Positions 17,189 to 25,801 of a stretch of DNA of 64,000 bases are shown one piece after another. This DNA comes from JALHOM01 sp964444225. GTDB lineage: Bacteria; Patescibacteriota; Saccharimonadia; Saccharimonadales; 2-12-FULL-41-12. A program made the translations under genes and the position numbers. Location: positions 1-64,000 of the forward strand of contig CAYUFM010000001.1 in assembly GCA_964444225.1 (NCBI GenBank), given 5' to 3'. The notes beneath the pieces are model-generated. The model saw only the letters and a program-made list of their open reading frames with translations. It made no database searches and had not been told where the DNA came from. Every line of letters begins with the position of its first letter. The stretch's first letter is position 1.

Positions 17189-18154
17189 TCAGCGCTCTTC
17201 CGAGAACGAGAAGGTGTACTTCTCGTCGAGAGGAAGTTCGCCAGGGGGCTCGTAGGTGCGAGCCTTGGACAGTCGAACGATCGGATTGGCCGCACAGAGA
17301 CCCTGGACAGGGACCACGATGAACTTCGCACTGAAGTTCATCTGGACATTGCGCTTGCTGGCGGCGGCGGTCGGAACGACCTTCACCCTCCAGACGAAGC
17401 GCTGTCCGGGCTTGAGCACGACCGTGGTGGTCCTGCTCCTTGCGGAAGAGTGCCAGAAGCGAAGGAGATTGTGGTTCTGGGGCGTTGCCCGCAGAACGAT
17501 TCGTTCCGTGCGCTTGCTGGTGTTCGTCACAGTCGCCACCGTGAGGTAGCGTTGCTTGAACCCAACACGTGCCGGGGCCGAGGCCACCAGCTTACCGTTC
17601 GCTGGGCGAACGATACACTTCGCCGGAGGCGGAGGTGGCGGAGCGCAGTTCGACATGTCGAAGCTGACCCACGCATTGCGCGTGTCTGCGACGGAATTGT
17701 CGAAAGCGTTGATCTGGACTCGAACCCGGGGGTTCGTGCCCTGAACCTGCACAGTTCGGGTCACAACCTGGTCATGGACCAAGTTGAAACCGGTGAGCGC
17801 GCTCGGATCGAGCACGCGGGCGTCCGCAACGAGCAGCCCGTCAACCGGGATGATCGTCTTCGTCGGGTCCTGACCGGCAACACGAACGCTGATCGCGTTC
17901 GTTCCTGCACACGTCAGGGTGACCTCGGGGGCCTCCGGACGTTGGTTGTCGAGAAGGTCGTCGCCCTCAGTGGGCGTTGGATTTTCCAACGACCGAATTC
18001 GGATGATCCAGCCCTTGTAGTCCGGGTACTTCATGTTGACCGTCGTATTTGCGTAGGTGACATGGTCAGGGTGAACTGTCTCGGCGAATGCCGGGACAGC
18101 AAATGCAAGAGGAGCGGCCACAAGGGCTGCTCCGAGGATAAGGCGGTACTTCAT
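17189..18154 (-). CDS. Secreted two-domain protein on a GC-rich, probably foreign, segment
   Basis: 321 residues from an ATG preceded by an excellent GAAGGAGAA ribosome site. Clear Sec signal peptide (MKYRLILGAALVAAPLAFA then PAFA cleavage). The mature protein has a first beta-rich domain (about 25-190), a PPPPPP linker near residue 190 and a second domain (about 200-315). A third of third-codon positions are not A/T: codon usage is strongly G/C-ending, unlike every neighbour. No enzyme motif, no sortase or membrane anchor, so it is released or bound non-covalently. Likely horizontal acquisition, perhaps from a high-GC organism such as an actinobacterial host; an assembly chimera must be excluded. 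Confidence 0.75.
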   Translation of the reverse strand: MKYRLILGAALVAAPLAFAVPAFAETVHPDHVTYANTTVNMKYPDYKGWIIRIRSLENPTPTEGDDLLDNQRPEAPEVTLTCAGTNAISVRVAGQDPTKTIIPVDGLLVADARVLDPSALTGFNLVHDQVVTRTVQVQGTNPRVRVQINAFDNSVADTRNAWVSFDMSNCAPPPPPPAKCIVRPANGKLVASAPARVGFKQRYLTVATVTNTSKRTERIVLRATPQNHNLLRFWHSSARSRTTTVVLKPGQRFVWRVKVVPTAAASKRNVQMNFSAKFIVVPVQGLCAANPIVRLSKARTYEPPGELPLDEKYTFSFSEER

Positions 18155-18271
18155 TGTACTTCTCCTTCGTGTCCTTCGTGGGGTGTGACCACAAAACTCC
18201 GGAAGCCGGGTGGCGACCGGACGAAAAGAGCACTTTCTGCCGGGAGGCAAAAAGCAGGTGTCAAAGACCAA

Positions 18272-18372
18272 TGGTCAAGACAAAAAAACCCTAAATACTA
18301 CCCCGGGAGTAATCATAAAATATATAAATATCCATAGATTACCGGGATTTTAGAGCTTGTTTGTCTTGACCA
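18272..18372. repeat. Nested inverted repeat at right edge of the GC-rich island
   Basis: Perfect 13-bp inverted repeat tggtcaagacaaa (18272-18284) and tttgtcttgacca (18360-18372). Inside it lies a second imperfect pair, cccgggagtaatc (about 18302-18314) and gattaccggg (about 18338-18347). It sits where base composition returns from GC-rich to AT-rich, so it could be the end of an inserted element or a regulatory palindrome for the secreted-protein gene. Confidence 0.5.
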
Positions 18373-18381
18373 AATCCTTGC

Positions 18382-18692
18382 TACAACTAATCACGCTTTA
18401 CCAAAAATCGCTATTAATTCGCTAAAATTCAGTTACATGGGTTAAAAACCCATGGCTGTTTGCTGTTTCTAATCTGTTAAGTTGCCTTACCCTACCCCAA
18501 GGTCGAGTAATAATTACATATTATCATATCATCCATATTTTGTCAATACATTGAATAATAACCCACCTCTGTTAAAAGAGATTTTCTTCCCCTATCTTAA
18601 GCCTAGGAAGTCTGGAACCTTATCTTTGAGCTACCCGATATTTGCTGAACTGAATATTTGTCTATGGAAGCCTTTTTTGGTTGATGCTTTTT
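18382..18692. other. Non-coding AT-rich stretch with one hairpin
   Basis: No credible gene. It holds the hairpin catgggtt-aaa-aacccatg near 18437-18455 and a minus-strand promoter further right. An open frame on the + strand (18482-18775) has no ribosome site, a composition unlike a protein, and overlaps a better gene on the other strand. Confidence 0.5.
18518..18546 (-). promoter_or_regulatory. Consensus promoter reading toward the GC-rich island
   Basis: Minus strand TTGACA, 17 bases, TAATAT. Transcription would start near 18511. Its first 75 bases end in the perfect hairpin at 18437-18455, so it may make a small RNA; otherwise it is a distant promoter for the secreted-protein gene at 18154. 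Confidence 0.55.
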
Positions 18693-19112
18693 TTAATTAC
18701 CTTCTTTTGTGGAAGAACAAACAAAGTCCATTAGTTTTAGGATTTTCGATACTTCATCTGGATTTGCTTGCCTAAACCCAGTTGGTCCATCTTCATCCGC
18801 AACAGTTATACCGTATGAAACCCCATCTCTGCCTGGTAATGTGTGAATTCTTGCGTTTATTTCCTTATCATTAGTCAACCCAACTTTTAGAAGCCAACTA
18901 CCTGATTCCCGAGGGTCAAACCTGCTCTTATAAAAAGGGCCTACAAAAATAGGCGAGCCCGGGAAATCCGGATGATCATTAGGAGCAAAGCCTTGGATAA
19001 CTTTAACTTCGTCGCGAAGTAGTCTCAGGATCGGCACAACTCTCTCGATAATCTCTATATGCTCGGGGGTAAGCGCTGGTGAAGACTCGGCTACAGAAAC
19101 TTTATGAAGCAT
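18693..19112 (-). CDS. Hypothetical protein, 139 aa
   Basis: Soluble, acidic; no recognised motif. Helical N-terminal half (EHIEIIERVVPILRLLRDEV) and a strand-rich C-terminal half (SYGITVADEDGPTGF). Third gene of a row of three unknown minus-strand genes (19930 to 18693) with gaps of 27 and -4 bases; likely one transcription unit. Confidence 0.65.
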   Translation of the reverse strand: MLHKVSVAESSPALTPEHIEIIERVVPILRLLRDEVKVIQGFAPNDHPDFPGSPIFVGPFYKSRFDPRESGSWLLKVGLTNDKEINARIHTLPGRDGVSYGITVADEDGPTGFRQANPDEVSKILKLMDFVCSSTKEGN

Positions 19113-19139
19113 TATTATTTATATAATACTATAATTATT

Positions 19140-19640
19140 TTATTTAGTCAATATTAGTCTCCTGCCCCAGCGGTTTTTTAGAGTGTTTGTATTAAAAATA
19201 CAACTCTGTAAATGAGGAGCTAGATCGACTAAGTCAAGGTCGGTTAATTCAAGCTTCTCCTCATCTGGCGACCAAGCAGTTACCCTACCACCCAAAAGTG
19301 GTTCCTCTAAATTTAGTACAAATTTTGCTATTGGTGCCGACTTTTGCCTTCTATAGCCTATCGAATTTGGAAGATAATCAAATCCTAAACTTGCCGGCGT
19401 GCCAGCAAGTACGATGGCGTACTTCGTATCCGCCCGGTCAAATACAAACGCAAACATGCCTAGTTTATGAAAATAGTTAGTCAAGGGCCTTTGGTCGACC
19501 GGAATAGACAACCTGCCATCACCACAATCAAACACCGGCAGATGAGGAACAAAATCATCAATTTCTGCTAGGTCTGCCTCCTGCGGAAAAAGAGGCGATA
19601 CACATTCTGGAAAACTCATTCTGAGCTTACTTGTAATCAT
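19140..19640 (-). CDS. Hypothetical protein, 166 aa
   Basis: Soluble; two Cys (CVSPLFP near residue 12 and VFDCGDG near 38) and no motif I can name. It overlaps the upstream 97-aa gene by 4 bases, so the two are translationally coupled and probably function together. Confidence 0.65.
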   Translation of the reverse strand: MITSKLRMSFPECVSPLFPQEADLAEIDDFVPHLPVFDCGDGRLSIPVDQRPLTNYFHKLGMFAFVFDRADTKYAIVLAGTPASLGFDYLPNSIGYRRQKSAPIAKFVLNLEEPLLGGRVTAWSPDEEKLELTDLDLVDLAPHLQSCIFNTNTLKNRWGRRLILTK

Positions 19641-19930
19641 AAAATACTAGGTGGCTTATCCAGACCTTGCTCCAATTCAATATCATAGTAAGACAAAAGG
19701 GCTTTATTTGCATCAGTAAAATCAATTTCTCCAGCAGAGTTGTCGTCTTCTCTGTCCATGCTCGCTAAAGCAATAGCCAGAGCAACCAGCCCCTCAGGCC
19801 TGTTACCGACCATCTGCCTGAAATGCATTGTGAGTAGAGTGTTCTGGTCCAAGATTACGCCTAGATAAAGCCTGCCTTCACCCATCGCCAGGTCAACACT
19901 GTTAAAATACGTCTCTGGTTTTAAACTCAT
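19637..19930 (-). CDS. Hypothetical protein, 97 aa
   Basis: Soluble acidic protein, first gene of the three-gene unknown cluster. Contains a helical middle (GLVALAIALASMDRE). No motif recognised. Overlaps the next gene by 4 bases. Confidence 0.65.
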   Translation of the reverse strand: MSLKPETYFNSVDLAMGEGRLYLGVILDQNTLLTMHFRQMVGNRPEGLVALAIALASMDREDDNSAGEIDFTDANKALLSYYDIELEQGLDKPPSIL

Positions 19931-20001
19931 AATTATTTTGGGCTAATTTAACCATGTTTTAGCTTTTTTGAAAATGGCAAAAGAATATTTTTTATATACC
20001 A

Positions 20002-20030
20002 TGCAATAATTTATTGCAAAATGCTATAAT
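20002..20030 (+). promoter_or_regulatory. Palindromic operator plus -10 box of the oxygenase gene
   Basis: Perfect palindrome TGCAATAA-T-TTATTGCA at 20002-20018, followed by TATAAT at 20025-20030 and the ATG at 20037 after exactly six bases. The palindrome covers the -35 region, a classic position for a repressor site. The short distance implies a leaderless mRNA. Confidence 0.6.
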
Positions 20031-20036
20031 ATTTTT

Positions 20037-20732
20037 ATGATAGTTATGATATCTTTTAGACCCACACCTAAGATTCTAGGTGAAACAGTAGGAGAACAGC
20101 TAGATAACGGCAACGAGTTTGTGGTGGTTAGGGATGCAGGGTTTATGCACAACTCAGATATTCGTCAATTTGCGAGAGAAGCAACAGAACAACTTGGACA
20201 GTTAAGCCTAAGCGGGAGCGGAGTAGATCAAACAGATGTCTGGAGCCTAGACGAAGCAAAGAGTAAGCCGAGTAGAGTTGATTATCACACCGATAACCCT
20301 CATTATCCATCCCCCGAAAGATATGTTGGATTTTGGTGTGTCAGTTCTGCTAATGATGGCGCTAATGTTCTTTTAAATTCAGCTGATTTTTTAGAAGAAC
20401 TCCACAAAAACGATAAAGAATTAGCAGAATTAGTAGTTAAAAAACCTGTTGAGTTTAGATACGGAGACACACAATACACTGGCACTATATTCTCTCCAGA
20501 AGACGGACAGCTCAGACTAGGGAGATATGCCACCCATGAAGATGACAAGCTATTGATAGAACGAGTTTCAGCAATTATTGACAGAGAGGGCTCTGCTACA
20601 ACTCGAAAGATTCAACTTTCGCCAGGAGATGTTATGTTTTTTAATAACCACAAACTCTTGCATGGCAGAGAGCCTTACAGACGTGAAAGAAGCTCAACTC
20701 CCAGATTAATGCTTAGAACTAGAGTTATTTAA
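20037..20732 (+). CDS. TauD/TfdA-like Fe(II)/2-oxoglutarate dioxygenase
   Basis: 231 residues. The iron-binding HxD pair is in VDYHTDNPHY (about residue 84), and the distal His plus the 2OG-binding Arg are in MFFNNHKLLHGREPYRRERSSTPRLMLRTRV near the C-terminus. The middle part GFWCVSSANDGANVLLNSADFLEEL matches the clavaminate synthase/TauD fold. Hydroxylates or desaturates a small substrate. Converges with, and overlaps by 8 bases, the methyltransferase gene, with a cupin/SAH-hydrolase-like gene beyond; the three probably form one pathway, substrate unknown. Confidence 0.83.
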   Translation: MIVMISFRPTPKILGETVGEQLDNGNEFVVVRDAGFMHNSDIRQFAREATEQLGQLSLSGSGVDQTDVWSLDEAKSKPSRVDYHTDNPHYPSPERYVGFWCVSSANDGANVLLNSADFLEELHKNDKELAELVVKKPVEFRYGDTQYTGTIFSPEDGQLRLGRYATHEDDKLLIERVSAIIDREGSATTRKIQLSPGDVMFFNNHKLLHGREPYRRERSSTPRLMLRTRVI

Positions 20733-21390
20733 TTTTTTGCAAAACCGTTTCCCACTGCACCCAATAGGTTCCATTATCTCTGTAAATCACCTCTTCTCGA
20801 AGTGGCAAGATAACTTTATACCTATCCGCAGTCAACTTCTGGATTTCTTTTGCAGAATAAAAATGTATGTTTTGGCCTGGTTTTTGGCCTGTTTTATAAA
20901 GAATCGTAAGCCCATTTTCTGGAGTATTCTCTACCACTTCATAATCTTCAATAATTTGAGTATTAACAGAGTTTACGCGAAGAAAAAATAGTCCATTGTC
21001 GTTTATTAACTGATAGGTTTTATCAAAAAACTTTTTGACTTCACTAAATGTGCCATGTTGAAAAAGCTGAATCGAGACAACGTAGTCATACGTTTTATTC
21101 GAGCCTTTCATAAAATCTCCAACCTCTACTTTGGCGCTAGGGCGCACTTTTTTTAGTTGCTGTATGGCCTGAGAAGAAATATCGTTACCTTCAAGCATTA
21201 ATCCAGCGTCTAAAAGTGGCAGATAATTCCGTCCATTGCCACACCCGGGATAAAAACCATAGGCTTTACTGGGAAGATGCAGTTGAACAAGATTTACAAT
21301 ATCTTTTGTAAACTTTATAGGTTCATCGCCAATATACTTGCCACTTTTGTACGCCTTGTCCCAATTTACTTTGGATTTATTGCTCATCAT
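20725..21390 (-). CDS. Class I SAM-dependent methyltransferase
   Basis: 221 residues. The SAM-binding motif I is YGFYPGCGNGRNYLPLL (about residue 42), motif II-like acidic strand LEGNDISSQAI, then KTYDYVVSIQLFQHG and FFLRVNSVN. Resembles TehB/thiopurine-type methyltransferases of about 200-220 residues. Overlaps the upstream SAH-hydrolase-like gene by 14 bases, so it is co-translated with it. Acceptor unknown. Confidence 0.85.
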   Translation of the reverse strand: MMSNKSKVNWDKAYKSGKYIGDEPIKFTKDIVNLVQLHLPSKAYGFYPGCGNGRNYLPLLDAGLMLEGNDISSQAIQQLKKVRPSAKVEVGDFMKGSNKTYDYVVSIQLFQHGTFSEVKKFFDKTYQLINDNGLFFLRVNSVNTQIIEDYEVVENTPENGLTILYKTGQKPGQNIHFYSAKEIQKLTADRYKVILPLREEVIYRDNGTYWVQWETVLQKIK

Positions 21391-22894
21391 TTGCCTTAAA
21401 AAATTGATCCCAAATCATAAAAGGTGGCGAGGCAATAACCAAGCATTCAAAATCTTCTTTAGAAGTTACAACAACATCATGAAAGTAGTTTTGAGGTATA
21501 AAAACATATTTATCTTTAGTGATAATCACCTCTTTTTTAAGTTTTTGGCCATCCTTGTGCCACATTACTATTTTAGCCGAACCGGTCAGACCAAAATAGG
21601 CCTCTTGTGAGCGTTTGTGGTAATGGCCCTTGGTTTTTGACCCATACTCAAAACGAGCCTTTACGACAGAAAAGTGTGCAAAATCATTAATCTCATTATG
21701 AAATGGCACGATGTCGCCATATGGTTTTTCTAACTTCTCCTTATCTTTAAAATCAACCAGAATCGGCTCTACAGAATTATCTTCCATTTCAGCTAAAAGG
21801 AGTTTAGCGACAAAGTCTTCTATTTTTGGACTTAAATCACAAATTAGGTCATCTGATTCTGGATAGCCATCAAAAACAGCAAGCGCCATCATTGTCATCA
21901 CTACCTCGATTACATCATGAGACGTACCTTTACCTATGTGTAGATTTAACGGATATCCCCCGCCTAATATACAGATCGACTTCTTTTGGTCAGCTTTAGA
22001 TATTTTTACTACTAAATTATCCTCATCAGGCTCGACCTCAAATGTCGCGTTGTGATGCTCAAATAAACCTTCGTTTAAAACTTTTTGGTCCAGCTCTCCG
22101 GTACCAGATCCGGCATTTATTATTAAGGCCCCGTTTTTTAGCAGAAGAAACTCTTCTATGCCAAGGTTATCACCATCATATCTGTCTGTTGCCATAAAAA
22201 TGGCATCATAATTTCCAAGGCTCGAGTGCAAGCTATTATTAGATAAAGTTCTGTACGCACGGTGTTTAGCAAATAAGAGTTTTTTATCGGAGGTGTCGTA
22301 TATTGAGACATTAGCTCCCAACATTCTAAGATACCTAGCTAGACCTTCCCCAATACTCCCAAAACCAATTACCAGAACTTCTTTACCTCCAAAAGATATA
22401 TCTACCTGCTTTAGCGTAGTTTGGATGATGCTCTCTGGCGTAGCTCTACGGTTTTCAATATCAAGTTTTATGGAAGAGAAAGCTACATTTATTACAGGAT
22501 ATGGATTCTTATATTGCCTGTGTAGTCTTACACCGCCTGAAGTCTGCTCTACACTAAAGAACTTATCTTTTAACTTTAGCTTATCCTTGTAAATTATCTT
22601 AGAAATTCTGGCACCATCTTCTATGATACAGTCTGTGTCTTTTAGTTCTTTCCTTACTTCACTTTCAGAAGTTATTACCTTCACGCCTAGTTTTTTGACT
22701 TCTACTAACTGCGCTTTATCAACACTATACTCCACTGGATACAGTAATATTTGGTCTATTATAGGATTCAGGCTATCTATCAGCTCAACAACAGATCTTT
22801 TTAAGTGCGTACAAATAATTATCTTTTTTGGCACATACTTTATATCGAACTTTTCGATTGCTCTAGCGATAAGCTGGTTGCTAATATTTTGCAT
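21377..22894 (-). CDS. SAH-hydrolase-like NAD-binding protein fused to cupin
   Basis: About 505 residues from the ATG at 22894; a TTG 21 bases upstream is also possible. The first ~370 residues resemble adenosylhomocysteinase: SVEQTSGGVRLHRQYKNPYP (like the EETTTGV.RLY segment), the Rossmann motif GKEVLVIGFGSIGEGLARYL, IFMATDRYDG, and the C-terminal-like LNLHIGKGTSHDVIEVVM. The last ~110 residues are a cupin: HYHKRSQEAYFGLTGSAKI ... FIPQNYFHDV with metal-ligand His/Glu. Not a standard SAH hydrolase. With its coupled methyltransferase it suggests methyl transfer followed by an NAD-dependent step on a sugar or nucleoside derivative. Confidence 0.75.
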   Translation of the reverse strand: MQNISNQLIARAIEKFDIKYVPKKIIICTHLKRSVVELIDSLNPIIDQILLYPVEYSVDKAQLVEVKKLGVKVITSESEVRKELKDTDCIIEDGARISKIIYKDKLKLKDKFFSVEQTSGGVRLHRQYKNPYPVINVAFSSIKLDIENRRATPESIIQTTLKQVDISFGGKEVLVIGFGSIGEGLARYLRMLGANVSIYDTSDKKLLFAKHRAYRTLSNNSLHSSLGNYDAIFMATDRYDGDNLGIEEFLLLKNGALIINAGSGTGELDQKVLNEGLFEHHNATFEVEPDEDNLVVKISKADQKKSICILGGGYPLNLHIGKGTSHDVIEVVMTMMALAVFDGYPESDDLICDLSPKIEDFVAKLLLAEMEDNSVEPILVDFKDKEKLEKPYGDIVPFHNEINDFAHFSVVKARFEYGSKTKGHYHKRSQEAYFGLTGSAKIVMWHKDGQKLKKEVIITKDKYVFIPQNYFHDVVVTSKEDFECLVIASPPFMIWDQFFKANDEQ

Positions 22895-22915
22895 AAAAAT
22901 AATTTTCTTTACCAA

Positions 22916-23192
22916 TGGTAGTTTTAAATAAAATATATAAAAATTGAAAATAAGTCAACAAATTTTTATAGTAACTCTGGTTGAAACATGCCTTCTACAG
23001 ACAACTCGGGGACGCTTAAAGAGTCGTGTATTTGATACTGTAATCTTTACAAAGTGACCTCATAGCTCCAAGCCTTACAATCTTGCCAATGAGATTATGA
23101 GGATTAGCATATTCTTTGCACTATGCGTATTGATAAATCGTGTATTGTTTATATAATATACTTGAATTATTAACTTTTTGAGGTTTTCCGAC
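22916..23192. other. Divergent intergenic region with a hairpin and a promoter
   Basis: AT-rich spacer between divergent genes. It holds an inverted repeat (cctcat / atgagg enclosing aatct / agatt, about 23058-23101) that could be an operator or RNA hairpin, and the + strand promoter listed separately. No ORF of note. Confidence 0.5.
23130..23157 (+). promoter_or_regulatory. Promoter of the 158-aa hypothetical gene
   Basis: TTGATA, 16 bases, TATAAT. Expected start near 23164, leaving a leader of about 30 bases with GAGG roughly ten bases before the ATG at 23193. Confidence 0.75.
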
Positions 23193-23669
23193 ATGCCTAG
23201 ATACGAAATTGAACCACCGGTTGAAGACAAAATTTATCCTTCACCATCTGTTTTAAAAAGATTTGACACAGTACATGGAACCTACATGGATGAAGTGGGT
23301 ATAAGACTCAATGAAGGTACTGTAGTAGCGCTCGGCGGACTTTCGCTTGTTGGGGAGGAGGGTCATCCTGTTGCCGATATTGGTATCTTGGGTCTGGGGA
23401 CAGAACGGCCCGACGGATACGAACTTAGGGGATGGTCTCTACAGCTTGGTCATCCCGACCCTAAACTTGGACTACTTAGATACTTCGACACAGAGTCTGG
23501 CGCAAAAGACTTAGTACTCCCTATCCCTAACTGTGCTACCTACTTTGCGTGCGAAGCCGACCCTTCATTGCTTAACCCAGATGCTGACCCAGAAGTACTC
23601 AAACAGATAGTATATTTTGTATCTCAGTTTATTAGCGATGAAGGCCCACCAGAAGGCTTTGATTGGTAA
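23193..23669 (+). CDS. Hypothetical protein, 158 aa
   Basis: Starts MPRYEIEPPVEDKIYP; an upstream TTG in frame is less likely. Soluble, acidic, strand-rich, with three Cys in the C-terminal half (PNCATYFACEAD). No motif recognised. Same style as the unknown cluster at 18.7-19.9 kb and the 252-aa gene at 13.5 kb; perhaps one lineage-specific family set. Confidence 0.7.
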   Translation: MPRYEIEPPVEDKIYPSPSVLKRFDTVHGTYMDEVGIRLNEGTVVALGGLSLVGEEGHPVADIGILGLGTERPDGYELRGWSLQLGHPDPKLGLLRYFDTESGAKDLVLPIPNCATYFACEADPSLLNPDADPEVLKQIVYFVSQFISDEGPPEGFDW

Positions 23670-23740
23670 TATAAACTAGTTCTAAACTATGCTTTTTGGG
23701 TTTTACGCAATTTTTAAAGCATCTTTACTACGCCCTATAA

Positions 23741-25666
23741 CTACTTTTCGTCGACGACTTCGCCTTCGACGGGTTCGTCATCTGATTTCTTTTTGGATTT
23801 TTTCTTTCCAGATTCTTCTCCATCCTTCGCTGAAGCTTCGGAGGACTGCGCTTCGCCTTGCTCAGCTTGATACATTTTAGCGCCGATTGGCATGATTTTT
23901 TCGCTTAGTTCTTTGCTGGCAGATTCTAGGGCTTCTTTGTTGGCTTTTTCGTCTTTCTGGACTTCTTTAGCAGACTCTACGGCTTCGTTAATAGTCTTAA
24001 TGTCTTCTTCACTGATCTTATCTTTGTTGTCGGTCTTCATTTTCTCTGCCTGATATATAGCGTTTTCTAGATTGTTGCGGAGTTCTATTTCTTCACGCTT
24101 TTTCTTATCTTCTTCGGCGTGGACTTCGGCCTCTTTGGCGGCTTTTTCTACCTCGTCTTTGGATAAGTTGCCACTGTTTTGGATGGTAATACTTTGTTCT
24201 TTACCAGAACCCTTGTCCTTAGCGGTTACGTTCAAAATTCCGTTAGCGTCCAGGTTAAATGTAACCTCAATCTGCGGCACACCACGAGGCGCAGACGGGA
24301 TACCATCTAGCACAAAGCGCCCTAGTGATTTGTTGTCGGCCACCATTTCACGTTCACCCTGGACAACGTGGATTTCTACTTGTGGCTGATTGTCGGCTGC
24401 GGTAGAAAATACTTCACTCTTGGATGTTGGGATAGTAGTATTGCGCTCAATAAGTTTGGTTGCAACACCTCCCATAGTCTCAATACCAAGACTTAGTGGA
24501 GTCACGTCTAGAAGTAGCACATCTTTTACATCGCCCTGCAATACTCCACCCTGGATAGCTGCACCTACAGCGACGACTTCATCAGGGTTAACACCTTGTT
24601 TAGGTGCTTTACCAAAGATTTTTTCGACTTTTTCTATCACGGCTGGCATACGAGTCATACCACCAACCAGAATAACTTCATTAATATCGCTGGCCTTTAG
24701 TTTGGCGTCTTTTAGGGCCTTTTCGCATGGAGTTGCGGTACCTTCGATGAGGTCACCAACTAGGTCGATTAGTTTAGAGCGAGTTAGCTTGTATTCAAAG
24801 TGCTTTGGACCGTCGGCGTCAGCAGTAAGGAACGGCAGGTTAATGTCAGCCACCTCTGTAGTAGACAGCTCTTTTTTTGCTTTTTCGGCTTCTTCTTTGA
24901 GACGTTGCATAGCAGCTTTGTCATCTTTGACATTTATTCCAGATTCTTTCTTGAACTCATCAACAAAGTGGTTAACTATGCGCAGGTCAAAGTCTTCACC
25001 CCCAAGGTGCGTGTCACCATTGGTACTGAGTACTTCAAACACGCCATCGCCTAACTGCAAGATTGATACGTCAAATGTACCTCCACCAAGGTCAAAAACA
25101 GCGATTTTCTCTTCTTTACCCTTGTCTAATCCATAAGCTAGAGCAGCGGCAGTTGGCTCGTTAATAATACGCTTAACTTCAAGGCCAGCAATTTTACCGG
25201 CGTCTTTAGTTGCTTGGCGCTGGCTATCATCAAAATATGCAGGCACGGTAATGACAGCTTCTGTTACTGGTTCACCCAAGAACGCTTCAGCGTCAGCCTT
25301 AAGCTTGCTCAGGATCATGGCAGACACTTCTTCTGGAGTGTAGCCCTTGCCAGCCATCTCTACGGTGACACCTGTGCCCTTTTTCTCTATCTTGTATGGC
25401 ATTAGGTCGATGTCTTTCTGGACTTCTTTATCTGAAAATTTGCGACCAATTAAACGCTTTACACCAAAAATAGTATTAGTTGGGTTAGTCACACGCTGGC
25501 GATTAGCTACCTGACCGACTAATCTTTCATCATTTTTGTTGATAGCCACAACAGATGGTGTGGTGCGGTTACCTTCACTGTTGGCAATGATTTCTGGCTT
25601 GCCAGATTGCATGACAGCCATTGCTGAGTTAGTTGTTCCTAGATCTATTCCAATAATTTTTCCCAT
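23741..25666 (-). CDS. dnaK: Chaperone DnaK (Hsp70)
   Basis: 641 residues, full length. All three Hsp70 signatures are present: IGIDLGTTNSAMAV at the N-terminus, VFDLGGGTFDVSILQL near 190 and VILVGGMTRMPAV near 335. Linker DVLLLDVTPLSLG, then substrate-binding domain and a charged, Lys/Glu-rich tail. Preceded by AAGGAG and a CIRCE-overlapping promoter. Works with DnaJ and GrpE, both in the window. Confidence 0.99.
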   Translation of the reverse strand: MGKIIGIDLGTTNSAMAVMQSGKPEIIANSEGNRTTPSVVAINKNDERLVGQVANRQRVTNPTNTIFGVKRLIGRKFSDKEVQKDIDLMPYKIEKKGTGVTVEMAGKGYTPEEVSAMILSKLKADAEAFLGEPVTEAVITVPAYFDDSQRQATKDAGKIAGLEVKRIINEPTAAALAYGLDKGKEEKIAVFDLGGGTFDVSILQLGDGVFEVLSTNGDTHLGGEDFDLRIVNHFVDEFKKESGINVKDDKAAMQRLKEEAEKAKKELSTTEVADINLPFLTADADGPKHFEYKLTRSKLIDLVGDLIEGTATPCEKALKDAKLKASDINEVILVGGMTRMPAVIEKVEKIFGKAPKQGVNPDEVVAVGAAIQGGVLQGDVKDVLLLDVTPLSLGIETMGGVATKLIERNTTIPTSKSEVFSTAADNQPQVEIHVVQGEREMVADNKSLGRFVLDGIPSAPRGVPQIEVTFNLDANGILNVTAKDKGSGKEQSITIQNSGNLSKDEVEKAAKEAEVHAEEDKKKREEIELRNNLENAIYQAEKMKTDNKDKISEEDIKTINEAVESAKEVQKDEKANKEALESASKELSEKIMPIGAKMYQAEQGEAQSSEASAKDGEESGKKKSKKKSDDEPVEGEVVDEK

Positions 25667-25724
25667 TTTTAGTTCTCCTTATAAATATTCATTATTATTG
25701 GCACTCAAGTGCGTATATTGCCAG

Positions 25725-25761
25725 TTTATACGAATTGGCACTCACATGTCAAGAGTGCTAA
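25725..25761 (-). promoter_or_regulatory. dnaK promoter with CIRCE operator
   Basis: CIRCE at 25735-25761: minus strand TTAGCACTC, 9 bases, GAGTGCCAA. The -35 box TTGACA lies inside the 9-base spacer; after 16 bases comes TATAAA at 25725-25730. HrcA binding would therefore cover the -35 box. Expected leader about 50 bases with AAGGAG before the ATG. Confidence 0.92.
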
Positions 25762-25801
25762 CGAAAATATTTATTAGCGTAAAATAACAAATTATTGGTC
25801 G

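Noticed and set aside
17450..18337. 295-codon + strand frame across the GC-rich gene
   Set aside because: It is the antisense shadow of the secreted-protein gene; GC-rich DNA has few stops, and the minus-strand product has a signal peptide and ribosome site.
18482..18775. 97-codon ORF on the + strand right of the GC-rich island
   Set aside because: No ribosome site, unusual residue composition, and it overlaps the better-supported 139-aa gene on the minus strand.
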